A DNA stretch of 64,000 nucleotides. It comes from JBALVT01 sp045110675 (GTDB taxonomy: Bacteria > Pseudomonadota > Gammaproteobacteria > Pseudomonadales > Halieaceae). A program made the translations under genes and the position numbers. The stretch lies in assembly GCA_045110675.1 (NCBI GenBank), contig JBGCGJ010000051.1:1-64000 (forward strand). The letters are read 5' to 3'. The notes beneath the pieces are model-generated. The model did no database searches, was not told the origin of the DNA, and saw only the letters and a list, made by a program, of their open reading frames with translations. Below are positions 45,743 to 55,388 of the stretch, in pieces (within the stretch, counting starts at the first letter, position 1; the number at the start of each line of letters is the position of its first letter).

Positions 45743-46876
45743 CTAAGGCGGCGGAATGCTGGGCTTATCCTGCCCCTTGAATTGGGGCGGTCTCTCAACG
45801 AATGGAGGACGAGCGGGATGTTCAGGTCTAGGATGCAATGCCGCCAAGACAGAGCTATCAAACTGCGTTGTCTTGGGCGGCAGTGTTGGCCCCAGATTGT
45901 CTGTTACCGGTTTTGCTCGCCCCCAGGGGGAATCGGGAAGTATTGGGCGCTTACCCAGTTGCATGGTGGCCAGAGGCACGGTGAGAACAATACAGGCAAG
46001 AAATGTCACGGCAGTGCTAGTGGCAAGTACACTGTGATCCACTATTTCCACCACCAGATAGCGGACTCGAGTACCGAGCTCTGAACTATGCCCCAGGGAT
46101 ACGGTTGCCGGCACCCTACTTCCAACAGCTTGTCGGAGCAGCATAGCGGCATAACTGGGTGCGGATATGCCCGTAGCAAGTACACGATCATCGCATGCCT
46201 GCTCCATCGACAAAGACAACTGCCGCAATAACTGACCTATACCTGGTATAGGCCAATACATTGCCTGAACAGAGCGAGCGACTATGTGTCCAAGCCAATC
46301 TGCACGTTCGATGTGTGTTAGCTCGTGATGGAACACCATCGACAGGTCTTCAGCATCCCAAGCTCTCGCATTCTCCGGAAGCAACACTCGCGGTTTCATC
46401 CACCCCCAGGTCAGGGGCGTACGAATCTCACTGCTGTATTTCACCAAAATGTCTCCAAGTGGGTGATCGAGACTCGGCAAAAGTTGACGTGCTGAAGCTT
46501 CATGAACCGCTCGCCCACTCAGCAACGCCATTTTCACGAGGTCAATACACAACCTGGCGAAGAGTAGTAAAGCGATGCCTAGGTAGATGGTCACCAACAA
46601 CGGGAATGCAGAGTTCAGGTTAGTCGCGTCAAGCATAGTTTCCTGGGATAAAATCGGTAAGTTCCAGGATGAGAGCGACCAACTCAATAAGGGCAAAAGC
46701 AACAGGCAGAAAACAGTCCCAAGAGCGATACGGTGACGCACGGCGGCAGGCATAAATGAAAGCGACGAACCCACCGACAGCCCGAGCAGGCAGATGAGCG
46801 TACCCTTGACCAATAGACCCACCAGTTCTTCTGGTGAAAGTATTTCTAGCATCAATAGCGTTAGATTCCCCGTCAC
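45743..46876 (-). CDS. BlaR1/M56-family membrane metallopeptidase
   Basis: A 377-residue membrane protein with several N-terminal TM helices and the zinc-protease motif HELTHIERADW, the signature of M56 (BlaR1/MecR1) sensors. The third zinc ligand probably lies in the EQACDDRV helix. The long C-terminal penicillin-binding sensor domain of true BlaR1 is missing; the tail is short and Pro-rich. It therefore probably senses another signal and cleaves the BlaI-type repressor encoded just upstream (start 5 bp after its stop). GTG start with GAGG 9 nt before. Followed by the TonB gene. Confidence 0.9.
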   Translation of the reverse strand: MTGNLTLLMLEILSPEELVGLLVKGTLICLLGLSVGSSLSFMPAAVRHRIALGTVFCLLLLPLLSWSLSSWNLPILSQETMLDATNLNSAFPLLVTIYLGIALLLFARLCIDLVKMALLSGRAVHEASARQLLPSLDHPLGDILVKYSSEIRTPLTWGWMKPRVLLPENARAWDAEDLSMVFHHELTHIERADWLGHIVARSVQAMYWPIPGIGQLLRQLSLSMEQACDDRVLATGISAPSYAAMLLRQAVGSRVPATVSLGHSSELGTRVRYLVVEIVDHSVLATSTAVTFLACIVLTVPLATMQLGKRPILPDSPWGRAKPVTDNLGPTLPPKTTQFDSSVLAALHPRPEHPARPPFVERPPQFKGQDKPSIPPP

Positions 46877-46881
46877 AACAG

Positions 46882-47265
46882 CTATCCTCGTTTGCGCCTG
46901 GCTTTTTCAACCAGATTTGAAAGCTCGTCCAACTCATCGTCACTCAGTTGTTCGCCATCTTTACCCAGTAATGCGGTAACTGCCGCCGTTCGCGATCCCC
47001 CGAAGAATACTTTCAGCAACCGCTGCAACGCAGTTCCCTGGGCCTCCGCTCGAGATGCCGCAAGAGAATACAAGTAGCGTGGCCCGTCTGATCTGTGGGT
47101 GAGATGGCCTTTGTTCACTAGAATACTTAAAAGAGCGCGGACGGAAGAGTAGCTCGGGGCATCCGCTATGCCTTCGTGCACCTCCCGTGCAGAACACTCG
47201 CCGAGCTCAAGTACCACATCGATGATCTGGCGTTCTCGTCGTGATAATTGACTGTTTTTCGTCAT
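46882..47265 (-). CDS. BlaI/MecI/CopY-family repressor
   Basis: A 127-residue winged-helix repressor: LSRRERQIIDVVLELGECSARE then a recognition helix in SYSSVRALLSILVNKGHLTH and the wing YLYSL. The C-terminal half is the dimerisation and protease-sensitive part. AGG 8 nt before the ATG. First gene of a BlaI-M56-TonB operon and the probable owner of two palindromes in its promoter (47273-47308). The M56 protease would inactivate it on a signal. Confidence 0.93.
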   Translation of the reverse strand: MTKNSQLSRRERQIIDVVLELGECSAREVHEGIADAPSYSSVRALLSILVNKGHLTHRSDGPRYLYSLAASRAEAQGTALQRLLKVFFGGSRTAAVTALLGKDGEQLSDDELDELSNLVEKARRKRG

Positions 47266-47272
47266 GTTAACC

Positions 47273-47308
47273 TGCTAAATATTTAGCACTATGCTAATAA
47301 ATTAGCAT
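47273..47308. promoter_or_regulatory. Paired BlaI-type operator palindromes
   Basis: TGCTAAATATTTAGCA (47273-47288) is a perfect 16-bp palindrome; ATGCTAATAAATTAGCAT (47291-47308) has perfect 8-bp arms. Both share GCTAA/TTAGC halves and their centres are 19 bp apart. The nearer one lies 8 bp from the BlaI start codon, where repression of its own operon would act. The 98 bp beyond, up to the small-protein gene, show nothing else. Confidence 0.82.
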
Positions 47309-47405
47309 CCCTAGAAGAATTGTCAAGCGCAATACAGCTCCCAGCAGTATATGACTTGGCTACTCATGAACTATACTCACGGACCAAAACGCTAAGAAGA
47401 AGGCC

Positions 47406-47639
47406 ATGGACCCTATGAACAGAATCGAGAAGTTGAAAAATGATGTATACAGTTTTGAAGAACTGATTACTCTGGAGAAAAATGCGACACAACTGCGCGA
47501 CAGCGAAACACTCAGCCTTATCGAGATGAGTCGTGCATCGAAAACGGCGAAGGGAGAAAAACCGCTACCTACAGTCGGCGAAGATGGAGAGCCGCTGACA
47601 CGCAGGGCACGTCGTGAAAAAAAGCGGAACAACAGGTAG
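47406..47639 (+). CDS. Small hypothetical protein, charged
   Basis: A 77-residue hydrophilic protein of unrecognised family, beginning MDPMNRIEKLKNDVYSFEELI and ending with a basic tail (RRARREKKRNNR) that could bind nucleic acid or ribosomes. The frame has AGAAGG before the ATG, though spacing is short (3 nt); a second ATG at 47415 is possible. It lies divergent from BlaI and 53 bp before the aldo/keto reductase gene. The coding character looks real but function is unknown. Confidence 0.62.
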   Translation: MDPMNRIEKLKNDVYSFEELITLEKNATQLRDSETLSLIEMSRASKTAKGEKPLPTVGEDGEPLTRRARREKKRNNR

Positions 47640-47692
47640 CGCAATTATAAGCATCTGAGATTGACTAATTTCGAAATGCGGAGGTAAAGCTT

Positions 47693-48613
47693 ATGTTCAA
47701 TCGCCGTCAGGTCATTCAAGCAAGTGCTGCTGTGCTTGCACTACAATCACTGCGCCTTACTGCTGCTCAAGCGGCGCCAGCAACATCTGTCATCAAACGA
47801 CGCATCCCCAGTTCCGGAGAGCTACTGCCTGTGATTGGTATGGGTACCTCACGCACCTTTGACACCGCCGATGATCCACAGACTCTGGCCAATCTCAGCG
47901 AGGTGATGCAAGCATTCTTTGCCGGACACGGTACAGTCATAGATTCCTCTCCTATGTACGGCAGAGCGGAGACGAGAGTTGGCGACTTACTGCGTGAGAT
48001 GAAACCAGCAACGAAACCCTTTGCTGCCACAAAAGTCTGGACCACCGGCCTGGAGCAGGGTCTCGCTCAGATGGCGGAGTCGGCCAATCGGATGATTGTG
48101 GAGGTCTTTGACCTCATCGCGGTACACAATCTACAGGACTGGAAGACACAGCTGGCAACACTCAAGGAGTGGAAGAAAACAGGAAAGGTTCGCTATATCG
48201 GCATTACTACTTCCCACGGGCGTTTTCACGAGGAACTCCTGCAGATAATGCGCACAGAGCCGCTGGATTTCGTGCAGTTCAGTTACAACATTGAGGATCG
48301 TGCGGCGGAAAAAGAGTTACTGCCAGTGGCAGCCGATCGCGGCATTGCCACTATGATCAATCGGCCCTATCAGCGCGGTTCTCTGTTCAGCAAATCACGT
48401 GGGCATGACTTACCGGCGTTGGCGTCTGAATTGGACTGCAGTAGCTGGGGTCAGTTTTTTCTAAAGTTCATACTCGGGCACCAAGCGGTAACTTGCATTA
48501 TCCCGGCAACCGCCAAGCTCTCGCACATGAAAGACAACATGCAAGCGAATCTTGGGACTGTTCCAGATGCGGCGCAGAGAAAAGAGATGCTGCGCATTTT
48601 TGCGTCGCTGTAA
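47693..48613 (+). CDS. Aldo/keto reductase with Tat-like signal
   Basis: A 306-residue protein with an N-terminal NRRQVIQASAAVLAL resembling a twin-arginine signal, and then the AKR barrel. The catalytic tetrad can be placed: Asp in VIDSSPMYG, Tyr in PMYGRAE, Lys in FAATKVW, His in LIAVHNL. NADPH-dependent reduction of an aldehyde or ketone is expected, but the signal suggests export with cofactor bound, as for some periplasmic AKRs. GGAGG precedes the ATG. Confidence 0.87.
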   Translation: MFNRRQVIQASAAVLALQSLRLTAAQAAPATSVIKRRIPSSGELLPVIGMGTSRTFDTADDPQTLANLSEVMQAFFAGHGTVIDSSPMYGRAETRVGDLLREMKPATKPFAATKVWTTGLEQGLAQMAESANRMIVEVFDLIAVHNLQDWKTQLATLKEWKKTGKVRYIGITTSHGRFHEELLQIMRTEPLDFVQFSYNIEDRAAEKELLPVAADRGIATMINRPYQRGSLFSKSRGHDLPALASELDCSSWGQFFLKFILGHQAVTCIIPATAKLSHMKDNMQANLGTVPDAAQRKEMLRIFASL

Positions 48614-48668
48614 AACCAAGTTCATAACTTCGCTGACGCACCAGGAATTTGAACTCAGGTCTGGCTGC

Positions 48669-49211
48669 CTATTCTTTGGATTCTATTTGCACACCGAAGG
48701 TGTTTAACAGCATCGACACCTGTGTGTATTGCCCAACCACAAAGACGATATCCATCAGCTGTTTGTCGTTGTAATGCCCTGCCAGAGCAGTCCAGGTTTC
48801 AGTACCGATGAAACTATCGCCGTGTAACTGATCCGCCGCTTCTATCAACAGCACTTCCGCTTCAGACCAATCGCCATCATCGGTTGCTTTGCACAGAGCT
48901 TCGATATCGGATTCCGACAAACCGGAACGTAAGCCGATTCGCGTATGCTGATGAAATTCATATCCGGAGTTACAAAGATGGCCGGTGCGTAAGATGAGTA
49001 TTTCGCGCTCACGAGGAGTTAGCTTGGTTCCCTGGAGAATGTAACTCGCCCATGTCAAAAAAGGCTTCACAGCGGCGGGACTGTTAGCCAAGGTGGCAAA
49101 AATATTCAGGGCTTTACCTTTTTCGTTGGTTACCGTCTTAAGCGCTTCCCTGGTTTCTTCGCTCCACTGTTCCTTTTCTAACGGGACAATTCTTGCTCGA
49201 TCGAGTCTCAC
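48669..49211 (-). CDS. Carboxymuconolactone decarboxylase (CMD)-family protein
   Basis: A 180-residue AhpD-fold protein: GKALNIFATLANSPAAVKPF, LTPREREILILRTGHLCNSGYEFHQHTRIG. The EFHQH part corresponds to the usual Glu/His active-site patch, but it has one Cys rather than the CxxC of true AhpD. It is probably a decarboxylase or a thiol-independent member; substrate unknown. GTG start at 49209-49211 with AAGGAG upstream. It converges with the aldo/keto reductase. Confidence 0.88.
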   Translation of the reverse strand: MRLDRARIVPLEKEQWSEETREALKTVTNEKGKALNIFATLANSPAAVKPFLTWASYILQGTKLTPREREILILRTGHLCNSGYEFHQHTRIGLRSGLSESDIEALCKATDDGDWSEAEVLLIEAADQLHGDSFIGTETWTALAGHYNDKQLMDIVFVVGQYTQVSMLLNTFGVQIESKE

Positions 49212-49306
49212 CCTCTACTCCTTTTTTAGTTGGCCAGCGAATAGGCCGATTAGAGCCAATTGAACTCTCTGGACTTCTGATCTCATGAATACAGCTTAAG
49301 CCGTCA

Positions 49307-52300
49307 CTAATGCAAGGTAGGCCGAATGGATTCTATTTGCGACAAAAGCGTCGTGCCGACGACTCGGTCTGCGGACTCGCCAGTACTTTCCTTGCGTAAA
49401 AGTGCCTCGGTCAGCAATGCGCGTGCTTTTGCATTGTCACCGCGACTGGACAGAAAACGAGCGTAGTTATTGGCAATACGTAACTCTACGGAAGTCGCGC
49501 CTATGCTGATGGCATGGGCCAAACCCTCGGAGTAAAGATGGTCAGCAGATTCGCCGTCCTTTTCACTCGACCTTACCTGTGCCATCAGCTGCAATAACTC
49601 ACCGCGATACAGGTTTTCTCCGGTGCGCGACATCAATTGCTGCGCCTGATTAAGATAATCGTCCGCTTCGGATAGACGATCGACACGAATTAACTCCTCG
49701 GCGATACGACAGTAGAAAAACGGTATGAACATAGAGACACCTAACTCGCATGCCTGAGCGACGCCTTGAATCAAATCTTCAAACTTACTTTCAAAATTGT
49801 CTGCCGTCATTGTTGCCCAACCATTCATCGCTCTACCCAAGGTTGGCCAGGCGCCCAGGGGATGCTGGGTAGCGAGCATTAACAGTTCATCACTGTAGAT
49901 CTTCGCCTGCTCACGATCTCTATCGAGGAACGAAATCAGACTGCAAAAATGCAGAGACAAGGCGTGAGAGTGAACGTGCTGCATTTTACGCGCTTCAGAC
50001 AAAGCCGCTGCCGCACTGGTTTTAGCTAGCTCCACTTCGCCGAGCAGCCACAGGACTTCGCTCAAAAAACATCGTCCGGCAACACGCAGATCTGCACCGT
50101 AAACGGCTCGTAACGCGGCGTGTTGCTCAGGTCGATAATCCTCGACAAGCTTCGTCAGTTCTTTCTTAGCGAGATCCAATTCGCCCAGACACATATGGGA
50201 GGCACCGAGCATACGATGGCGCGCATACAGAGCAACTTCGTCGTTCTGCTGTTCCGCCAGCTCGGAAAACTCCAGCGCTACGCGCCTGGAATCTTCCATC
50301 ATGCCCACGGTGAGCTTAAAGCCCCACTGACTGAATAGTAAAGAATAGATATCGGGTGTGTAGCTAATTTTTTTGCCCACGTTCAGTGCATCGCCGATGC
50401 AGCGTTCTAGTTCTTCACTGGTGTAGCCTTTCTCGGCGATCAGCGGCTGTGCCAAACCGACCAATAGCGCAAATTCCAGTTGGTCGCGCGTCTGGCCGTC
50501 AGGCAGGCCGGAAACCAGCGCCAAGCCCTGCTGGAAATGGTTGATTGATTCGGCATTTGCCGAGACGCCGGCGGAGCGGTAGGCCGCCTCCTTCCAGTAT
50601 TCGATAGCAAGCGTAGGTTCCCCGGCACTGGTCAGATGCAAGGCAATTAATTCGGGCTCTCTTTGCCGAACTGTATCGCCCAGTACATCGATGGCGAATC
50701 GCCGATGGAAGTCTCTGCGTTGTTTTTTTAACAAACCATTGTACGCTACATCCTGAACCAGAGCGTGGGTGAATCGGAACGCCCGATCAGAGGCCGTATT
50801 GACTTCCAGTACTAACCCGGCAGCCATCGCTCGACCCATGGCGGCGAGCAAGGTGGAATCCTCGGTGGCCGCGAGCGTTTGCAACTGCGGTAGTTGAAAC
50901 TCTCGACCGATGACCGAGGCCACCTGGATGGCAAGTTTTGCATCGCCCAAATTATCAAGTCGAGCTGCCAATGAGGCTTCGATGGATTCAGGCAACTCGA
51001 AGGTTTCGCCTCTCGATCCACTCTCTATAGCTGCCAGAGCTATCTCCTCGGCAAACAACGGTATGCCGTCAGCACGTCCGACAATATTGTCGATGTCATC
51101 GGAGGACAAAACACTGCTCGTGTCGACACTTTTCGCCAACTGACCAATACTTCCAGCCTCTAGTGGCGGTAGGTGAAGGGAAACCACCTCGGCAGATGGT
51201 GGCAACTCGAAGTGATTGCCCTGTCGGGTGGTGACTAGAATCAGAATAGGAGCGGATTTTATTTGTGCTAATGCGGATTCAAGCAGCAGCTTGCTGGAGG
51301 GGTCAATCCAATGCGCATCTTCAATGACTAAAACAGTGGCGCCACCATTGGCTTTTAACAAGACATTGGCAATTAGCGTCTCGACCGTTTGGCTGCGTCT
51401 TTCCAGCGGTGTGAGTCCAGCCAACAGAGGATTTTCAATCCCTCCGGTGGATAGTAAGTCTACAATTAGCGCCAAGCTGAGATCGTCTTCGGCGAGAGTG
51501 GGATGCATAAGCAACTTTACTTTCTCGGCTTTTTCAGCATCGCCATCTCTAGCGGCGTCTACACCGGCGGCATTTTCCAGCTGCTGAATCACCGGGTGAA
51601 ACGCACTGTTAATGTAGTGCGATGAACATTGGTATTGTTGAACTAAAGTTCCTTCGGGAAGCATCGCCTCACAAAATTGCTTAAGCAACCGTGACTTGCC
51701 GATGCCCGGTTCACCCCTCAGTTCGACAGCGCAACCCCTACCCGACTGCGTCGATATCCAGGCGCGTCGCAGAGATTTGAGCTGTTCTTCTCGACCAACA
51801 AATGCAGAACTGCCGCCGCCACGGGATTCAAAGCGGTCAAGAAACTTACGTTCTTTGACCACATTCCAGACCGGTACCGGCTGATCGAAACCCTTGAGTG
51901 GAGTATCTTGCTGATTGTCGACGACAAAACGGTTGCCTATCGCCCTTCTTGTGGTGGAATCGATGACGATACCATCGACCTCGGCCAGAGACTGCAGGCG
52001 GGCCGCAAGATTGGGGGTTTCCCCGAAGGCGCTATCAAGATCCTGCTGGCCGCCCACCACTACCCGTCCAGTGGCGATACCAATTCGACACTGAGCTTTT
52101 GTTCCGGCGCCGAAGGTGAGTTCTCCCACCGTAGCTATCGCATCTAGTCCCGCTCTAACCGCTTGTGAAGCTTGATCTTCATCAGCATGGGGCCAACCAA
52201 AGTAAGCCAACACACCATCTCCCATAAAGCGGGCCACGAATCCACCGTGGCGATTAACCGCGGCCACCACGGCATCCTGGTACAGTTTCATTTCGCTGCG

Positions 52301-52597
52301 CAATTCTTCTGGGTCAATTTCCGTTGATCGTGCGGTAGACCCCACCATGTCACAGAAGAATACGGACAGGACACGGCGCTCCACGCTGTGACGCGCTTTT
52401 TCCAAAGTGAGTTGACGAATCTCCTTCATGATCGCCTTGCGATCTACCAAGCGGGTGACGCCAATTTCCAGTAAGTCCTGGCTGGTGACTTCGGGGAGCA
52501 AATCAAGCTCTAGACCATTGCTTATGAAGGTGTCTGCAAATTTGGACATACCGATTCGGGCAAGCCAGGATGCAACTTCTGAGGGTTCCTCGCTCAC
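49307..52597 (-). CDS. SAM-domain adenylate/guanylate cyclase with AAA-type ATPase and TPR region
   Basis: About 1096 residues. Order: SAM domain (5-60, WLARIGMSKFADTFISNGLEL), class III nucleotide cyclase catalytic domain (about 75-250; FFCDMVGSTARS with metal-binding Asp, FMGDGVLAYFGWP), an ATPase domain with Walker A ELRGEPGIGKSRLL and Walker B TVLVIEDAHW, and a long C-terminal helical/TPR region. Such multi-domain proteins are common, and the ATPase-TPR half resembles LuxR-type signalling ATPases. Start is uncertain: the GTG at 52595-52597 lies 1 bp after the stop of the fatty-acid gene, so translation is probably coupled; a TTG at 52687 is an alternative. Confidence 0.87.
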   Translation of the reverse strand: MSEEPSEVASWLARIGMSKFADTFISNGLELDLLPEVTSQDLLEIGVTRLVDRKAIMKEIRQLTLEKARHSVERRVLSVFFCDMVGSTARSTEIDPEELRSEMKLYQDAVVAAVNRHGGFVARFMGDGVLAYFGWPHADEDQASQAVRAGLDAIATVGELTFGAGTKAQCRIGIATGRVVVGGQQDLDSAFGETPNLAARLQSLAEVDGIVIDSTTRRAIGNRFVVDNQQDTPLKGFDQPVPVWNVVKERKFLDRFESRGGGSSAFVGREEQLKSLRRAWISTQSGRGCAVELRGEPGIGKSRLLKQFCEAMLPEGTLVQQYQCSSHYINSAFHPVIQQLENAAGVDAARDGDAEKAEKVKLLMHPTLAEDDLSLALIVDLLSTGGIENPLLAGLTPLERRSQTVETLIANVLLKANGGATVLVIEDAHWIDPSSKLLLESALAQIKSAPILILVTTRQGNHFELPPSAEVVSLHLPPLEAGSIGQLAKSVDTSSVLSSDDIDNIVGRADGIPLFAEEIALAAIESGSRGETFELPESIEASLAARLDNLGDAKLAIQVASVIGREFQLPQLQTLAATEDSTLLAAMGRAMAAGLVLEVNTASDRAFRFTHALVQDVAYNGLLKKQRRDFHRRFAIDVLGDTVRQREPELIALHLTSAGEPTLAIEYWKEAAYRSAGVSANAESINHFQQGLALVSGLPDGQTRDQLEFALLVGLAQPLIAEKGYTSEELERCIGDALNVGKKISYTPDIYSLLFSQWGFKLTVGMMEDSRRVALEFSELAEQQNDEVALYARHRMLGASHMCLGELDLAKKELTKLVEDYRPEQHAALRAVYGADLRVAGRCFLSEVLWLLGEVELAKTSAAAALSEARKMQHVHSHALSLHFCSLISFLDRDREQAKIYSDELLMLATQHPLGAWPTLGRAMNGWATMTADNFESKFEDLIQGVAQACELGVSMFIPFFYCRIAEELIRVDRLSEADDYLNQAQQLMSRTGENLYRGELLQLMAQVRSSEKDGESADHLYSEGLAHAISIGATSVELRIANNYARFLSSRGDNAKARALLTEALLRKESTGESADRVVGTTLLSQIESIRPTLH

Positions 52598-52598
52598 C

Positions 52599-53690
52599 TC
52601 AATCTGCTGCTTTGGAGAATTCGATGTGATAATGAAGCAAATCCTTTGCCCGAAAATCGCCGGCAACCGACAAGAAAAAATACTCAAACATCAGGCGCAT
52701 AGACTCTGAATATTTCGCGCTCAGTTCTGGCCAGGCCTGCATGAAGTTTTGATGCCATTGCCTTAAGGTCAGTACGTAATACTCGCCAAATTCTTCAACC
52801 CCCTCGCGGGAAAAGAGACCGTCTATGGCCTGGTCGATTTGCTTTAATGTCGGAATAAGGCCGCCGGGAAATATATACTTGTCCGTCCAGGGTTCGCAGC
52901 TGGTCTTACACTCAATGCCTCCTACGGTTTCCATCACCATTTTGCCGCCCGGTTTCAACAAGCCCTCCATGGTCTGCATAAACTCTCGATAGTTCTTATA
53001 CCCCACATGGGTAAACATGGCGATGACTGCTATCTTGTCGTAACTGCCCGTCATATCCCTATAGTCACTTTTTACAATATCAACGTTGGCTCCGGCGCAA
53101 TGATTTCGGGCATGGTTAATCTGTTCATCAGCAATATTAATACTGGTGACATGGCAGTCGTAGCGCGTGGCTGCAAACTTTGCGAACTCGCCCCAGCCTC
53201 CACCTACATCTAACAGTCGATCACCGCTTTGGAGATCCAAAATCTCGCAAAGTCGATGCATTTTTGCCAGCTGCGCGTCCTCCAGCGTCTCCGCATCTTT
53301 ATAGTAGCCACAGCTATAGTTTTTGTAGTCACCCAAAAATTCGAAGAACAAATCGTTGCCCAAATTGTAGTGATGTTCAGCATTTTTTTGCGACTTACTG
53401 TGTGTTTGTTGATTGATCGATTTGCTAGTGAGGCGGGACAAAAATACACTTGGAACACGCTTTGAGGTTTTTTCAAGCCCCGAGGAAACGAGACGATAAA
53501 ACAATTCTTCGAGGTTATCGGTCGTCCAGTATTGACGCATATAGCTCTCACCGAGCCCGAGTGATCCCTTGCTGATCACAGATCGGTAAAAGCGCTGGTC
53601 GAGAACTTTAATATCCCAGGGCTGGTTGCCATTTATTGTCACTCCGGCACGGGAAAACACTTTTTCTACAGGGCGACGAAATAAATACAA
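52599..53690 (-). CDS. Cyclopropane fatty acid synthase-family methyltransferase
   Basis: A 363-residue enzyme. SAM-binding motif LLDVGGGWGEFAKFA; family block EHHYNLGNDLFFEFLGDYKNYSCGY and the GGLIPTL region near the end. The N-terminal domain SRAGVTINGNQ then SLGLGESYM matches Cfa. It converts phospholipid cis double bonds into cyclopropanes (or methylates them) with SAM at the membrane. The only in-frame start is TTG at 53688-53690, with AGAGG about 9 nt upstream. The cyclase gene follows directly and may sense or tune the membrane state. Confidence 0.93.
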   Translation of the reverse strand: MYLFRRPVEKVFSRAGVTINGNQPWDIKVLDQRFYRSVISKGSLGLGESYMRQYWTTDNLEELFYRLVSSGLEKTSKRVPSVFLSRLTSKSINQQTHSKSQKNAEHHYNLGNDLFFEFLGDYKNYSCGYYKDAETLEDAQLAKMHRLCEILDLQSGDRLLDVGGGWGEFAKFAATRYDCHVTSINIADEQINHARNHCAGANVDIVKSDYRDMTGSYDKIAVIAMFTHVGYKNYREFMQTMEGLLKPGGKMVMETVGGIECKTSCEPWTDKYIFPGGLIPTLKQIDQAIDGLFSREGVEEFGEYYVLTLRQWHQNFMQAWPELSAKYSESMRLMFEYFFLSVAGDFRAKDLLHYHIEFSKAAD

Positions 53691-53920
53691 TGGACCACAG
53701 CCTCTTATTATACAAACGCAGGAAACGCTTAGAATACCATTGCGACACAGCCCGAAGCACGCGGAATATTGCCATTGTATGGCGACAGAGATGGGGACAT
53801 CATTAATGTTTTAACGCTCAGCTATTCCCTGATTTCGAACAACTTATGTTGACTTTCTTGGCCCGCTAGGGACCCAGGCAAGCCTTCAACAGCACACAAC
53901 AGTAACAAGGAAGTGAGTGC

Positions 53921-55348
53921 ATGGATCGAGAACCATTATTTACCCATTCCCCGCACCCGGAATTTGATCACTTTGTGGAGCTTATTAATCGCGGCCGATA
54001 TTTCAAGCTGCTTTCCTCGGAAATCTTGGCAAGTGTCCTCAGACAGGGCTCTCTAGTCACGCTAAAGAAAGATCACTACGTGATTCGCGAGGGCAGCGAG
54101 GCGCCACCGGAGCTGTATATCCTGGTGGAAGGATCGCTGGCTGTTTTATCCAATGAGAAGTTCATTCTGCGTCTGGACCTGCCCGGAGACGTTGTGGGCG
54201 AGGTGGCCGTGATTCAATCAACACCCAGATTAGCCGATGTTTTAACCGAGACTGACTGCCGACTTATTGTTTTCCCCCATGAACTATTCCATGTCGATGG
54301 CGCTGCAGATCAAGCTTCGGTGCTGTACGTGTTGTTCTCGCATATTCTCGCGGCCAAGTTGCGTATTACAACCGCGCAATCCATGATTCGAAAGAATACC
54401 CGAGTCACCTCCCAGGGAAACATACGCGTTGGTATTGTCGATTCGAATGCGGCGGATCGGTCCATCATCAACCAGGCCGTCGAGGAGAGTTGGCCCGAGG
54501 CGACGGTCACCGAATTTGCCGATACGCCCGCATTTGTCGACTACAACCACACTGATCGCTTTGATCTTGTTATCGCCGACACGCAGATGTTCGGCGATAC
54601 CCAGCGCGACTGGAACCTGACGGCCACTTTTATCAAGTCGGTGCAGTTCCATGGTGCGCAGATAGTCATTGCCAGCGCCTGTTGCAACAACCCTCAAGAC
54701 AGAGAGCTGCTCATCGACATGGGTGCCGATGAACTGATGACCAAGCCCTGTGCGAGCTTTGAGCTAAATCATGTGATACGGAAATCCCGGATCTGGTATC
54801 TGAAAAATTTGGAATTGGATAAAGTGGAAACCGAAGCCGAAACCGATCGTCTTACCGGGCTCGCCAATCGGCGCAGACTAGATAAATTTTTGGAGGCGCT
54901 GATCACCGTTTACCCCGATAGTCGAATGCCCTTTTCCTTAATCATGACTGACATAGACAACTTTAAATACTACAACGATGCGAATGGTCACCAATTAGGC
55001 GATTTGGTCTTGCGAAAGGTGGCAACCGCTCTGGGCACCAAAGTTCGCAGAGGGGATCTCGCAGCGCGCTTCGGGGGAGAGGAATTCATTTTTGTCCTGC
55101 CAGATTGCGGTAAAGATCGAGCAATGACTCTAGCTGAAACACTGCGCGCCACCGTCGAAGCAACGGCGTTTCCCAACCAGGAGAATCAACCCGGAGGAAA
55201 TCTGACGATGACATTGGGGGTGGCAACATACCCACAAGATGCCGAGGACTTGGCCACCCTGCTCAAAAAAGCGGATGACTGTCTCTACGTTGGCAAAGAT
55301 GCGGGACGAAATGTGGTAATCGCTGCAAATGCGAAGGCCGAAAAATAG
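53921..55348 (+). CDS. cNMP-binding, receiver and GGDEF protein (diguanylate cyclase)
   Basis: A 475-residue cytoplasmic protein without TM helix. Order: cyclic nucleotide-binding domain (about 20-150, REGSEAPPELYILVEGS, FGDVVGEVAV-like core), response-receiver domain (168-285: Asp in VDSN, phosphoacceptor in DLVIADTQM, Ser in IVIASA, Lys in MTKP), GGDEF (315-470). The active motif is GGEEF with an RxxD product-inhibition site (RRGD) at the normal spacing. So it can make c-di-GMP under dual control by cNMP and phosphorylation. It lies divergent from the fatty-acid synthase gene; 230 bp between. Confidence 0.93.
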   Translation: MDREPLFTHSPHPEFDHFVELINRGRYFKLLSSEILASVLRQGSLVTLKKDHYVIREGSEAPPELYILVEGSLAVLSNEKFILRLDLPGDVVGEVAVIQSTPRLADVLTETDCRLIVFPHELFHVDGAADQASVLYVLFSHILAAKLRITTAQSMIRKNTRVTSQGNIRVGIVDSNAADRSIINQAVEESWPEATVTEFADTPAFVDYNHTDRFDLVIADTQMFGDTQRDWNLTATFIKSVQFHGAQIVIASACCNNPQDRELLIDMGADELMTKPCASFELNHVIRKSRIWYLKNLELDKVETEAETDRLTGLANRRRLDKFLEALITVYPDSRMPFSLIMTDIDNFKYYNDANGHQLGDLVLRKVATALGTKVRRGDLAARFGGEEFIFVLPDCGKDRAMTLAETLRATVEATAFPNQENQPGGNLTMTLGVATYPQDAEDLATLLKKADDCLYVGKDAGRNVVIAANAKAEK

Positions 55349-55388
55349 CGCTCCAATAGCTTTTCAAACACCCAGTTCACTATTCAAT

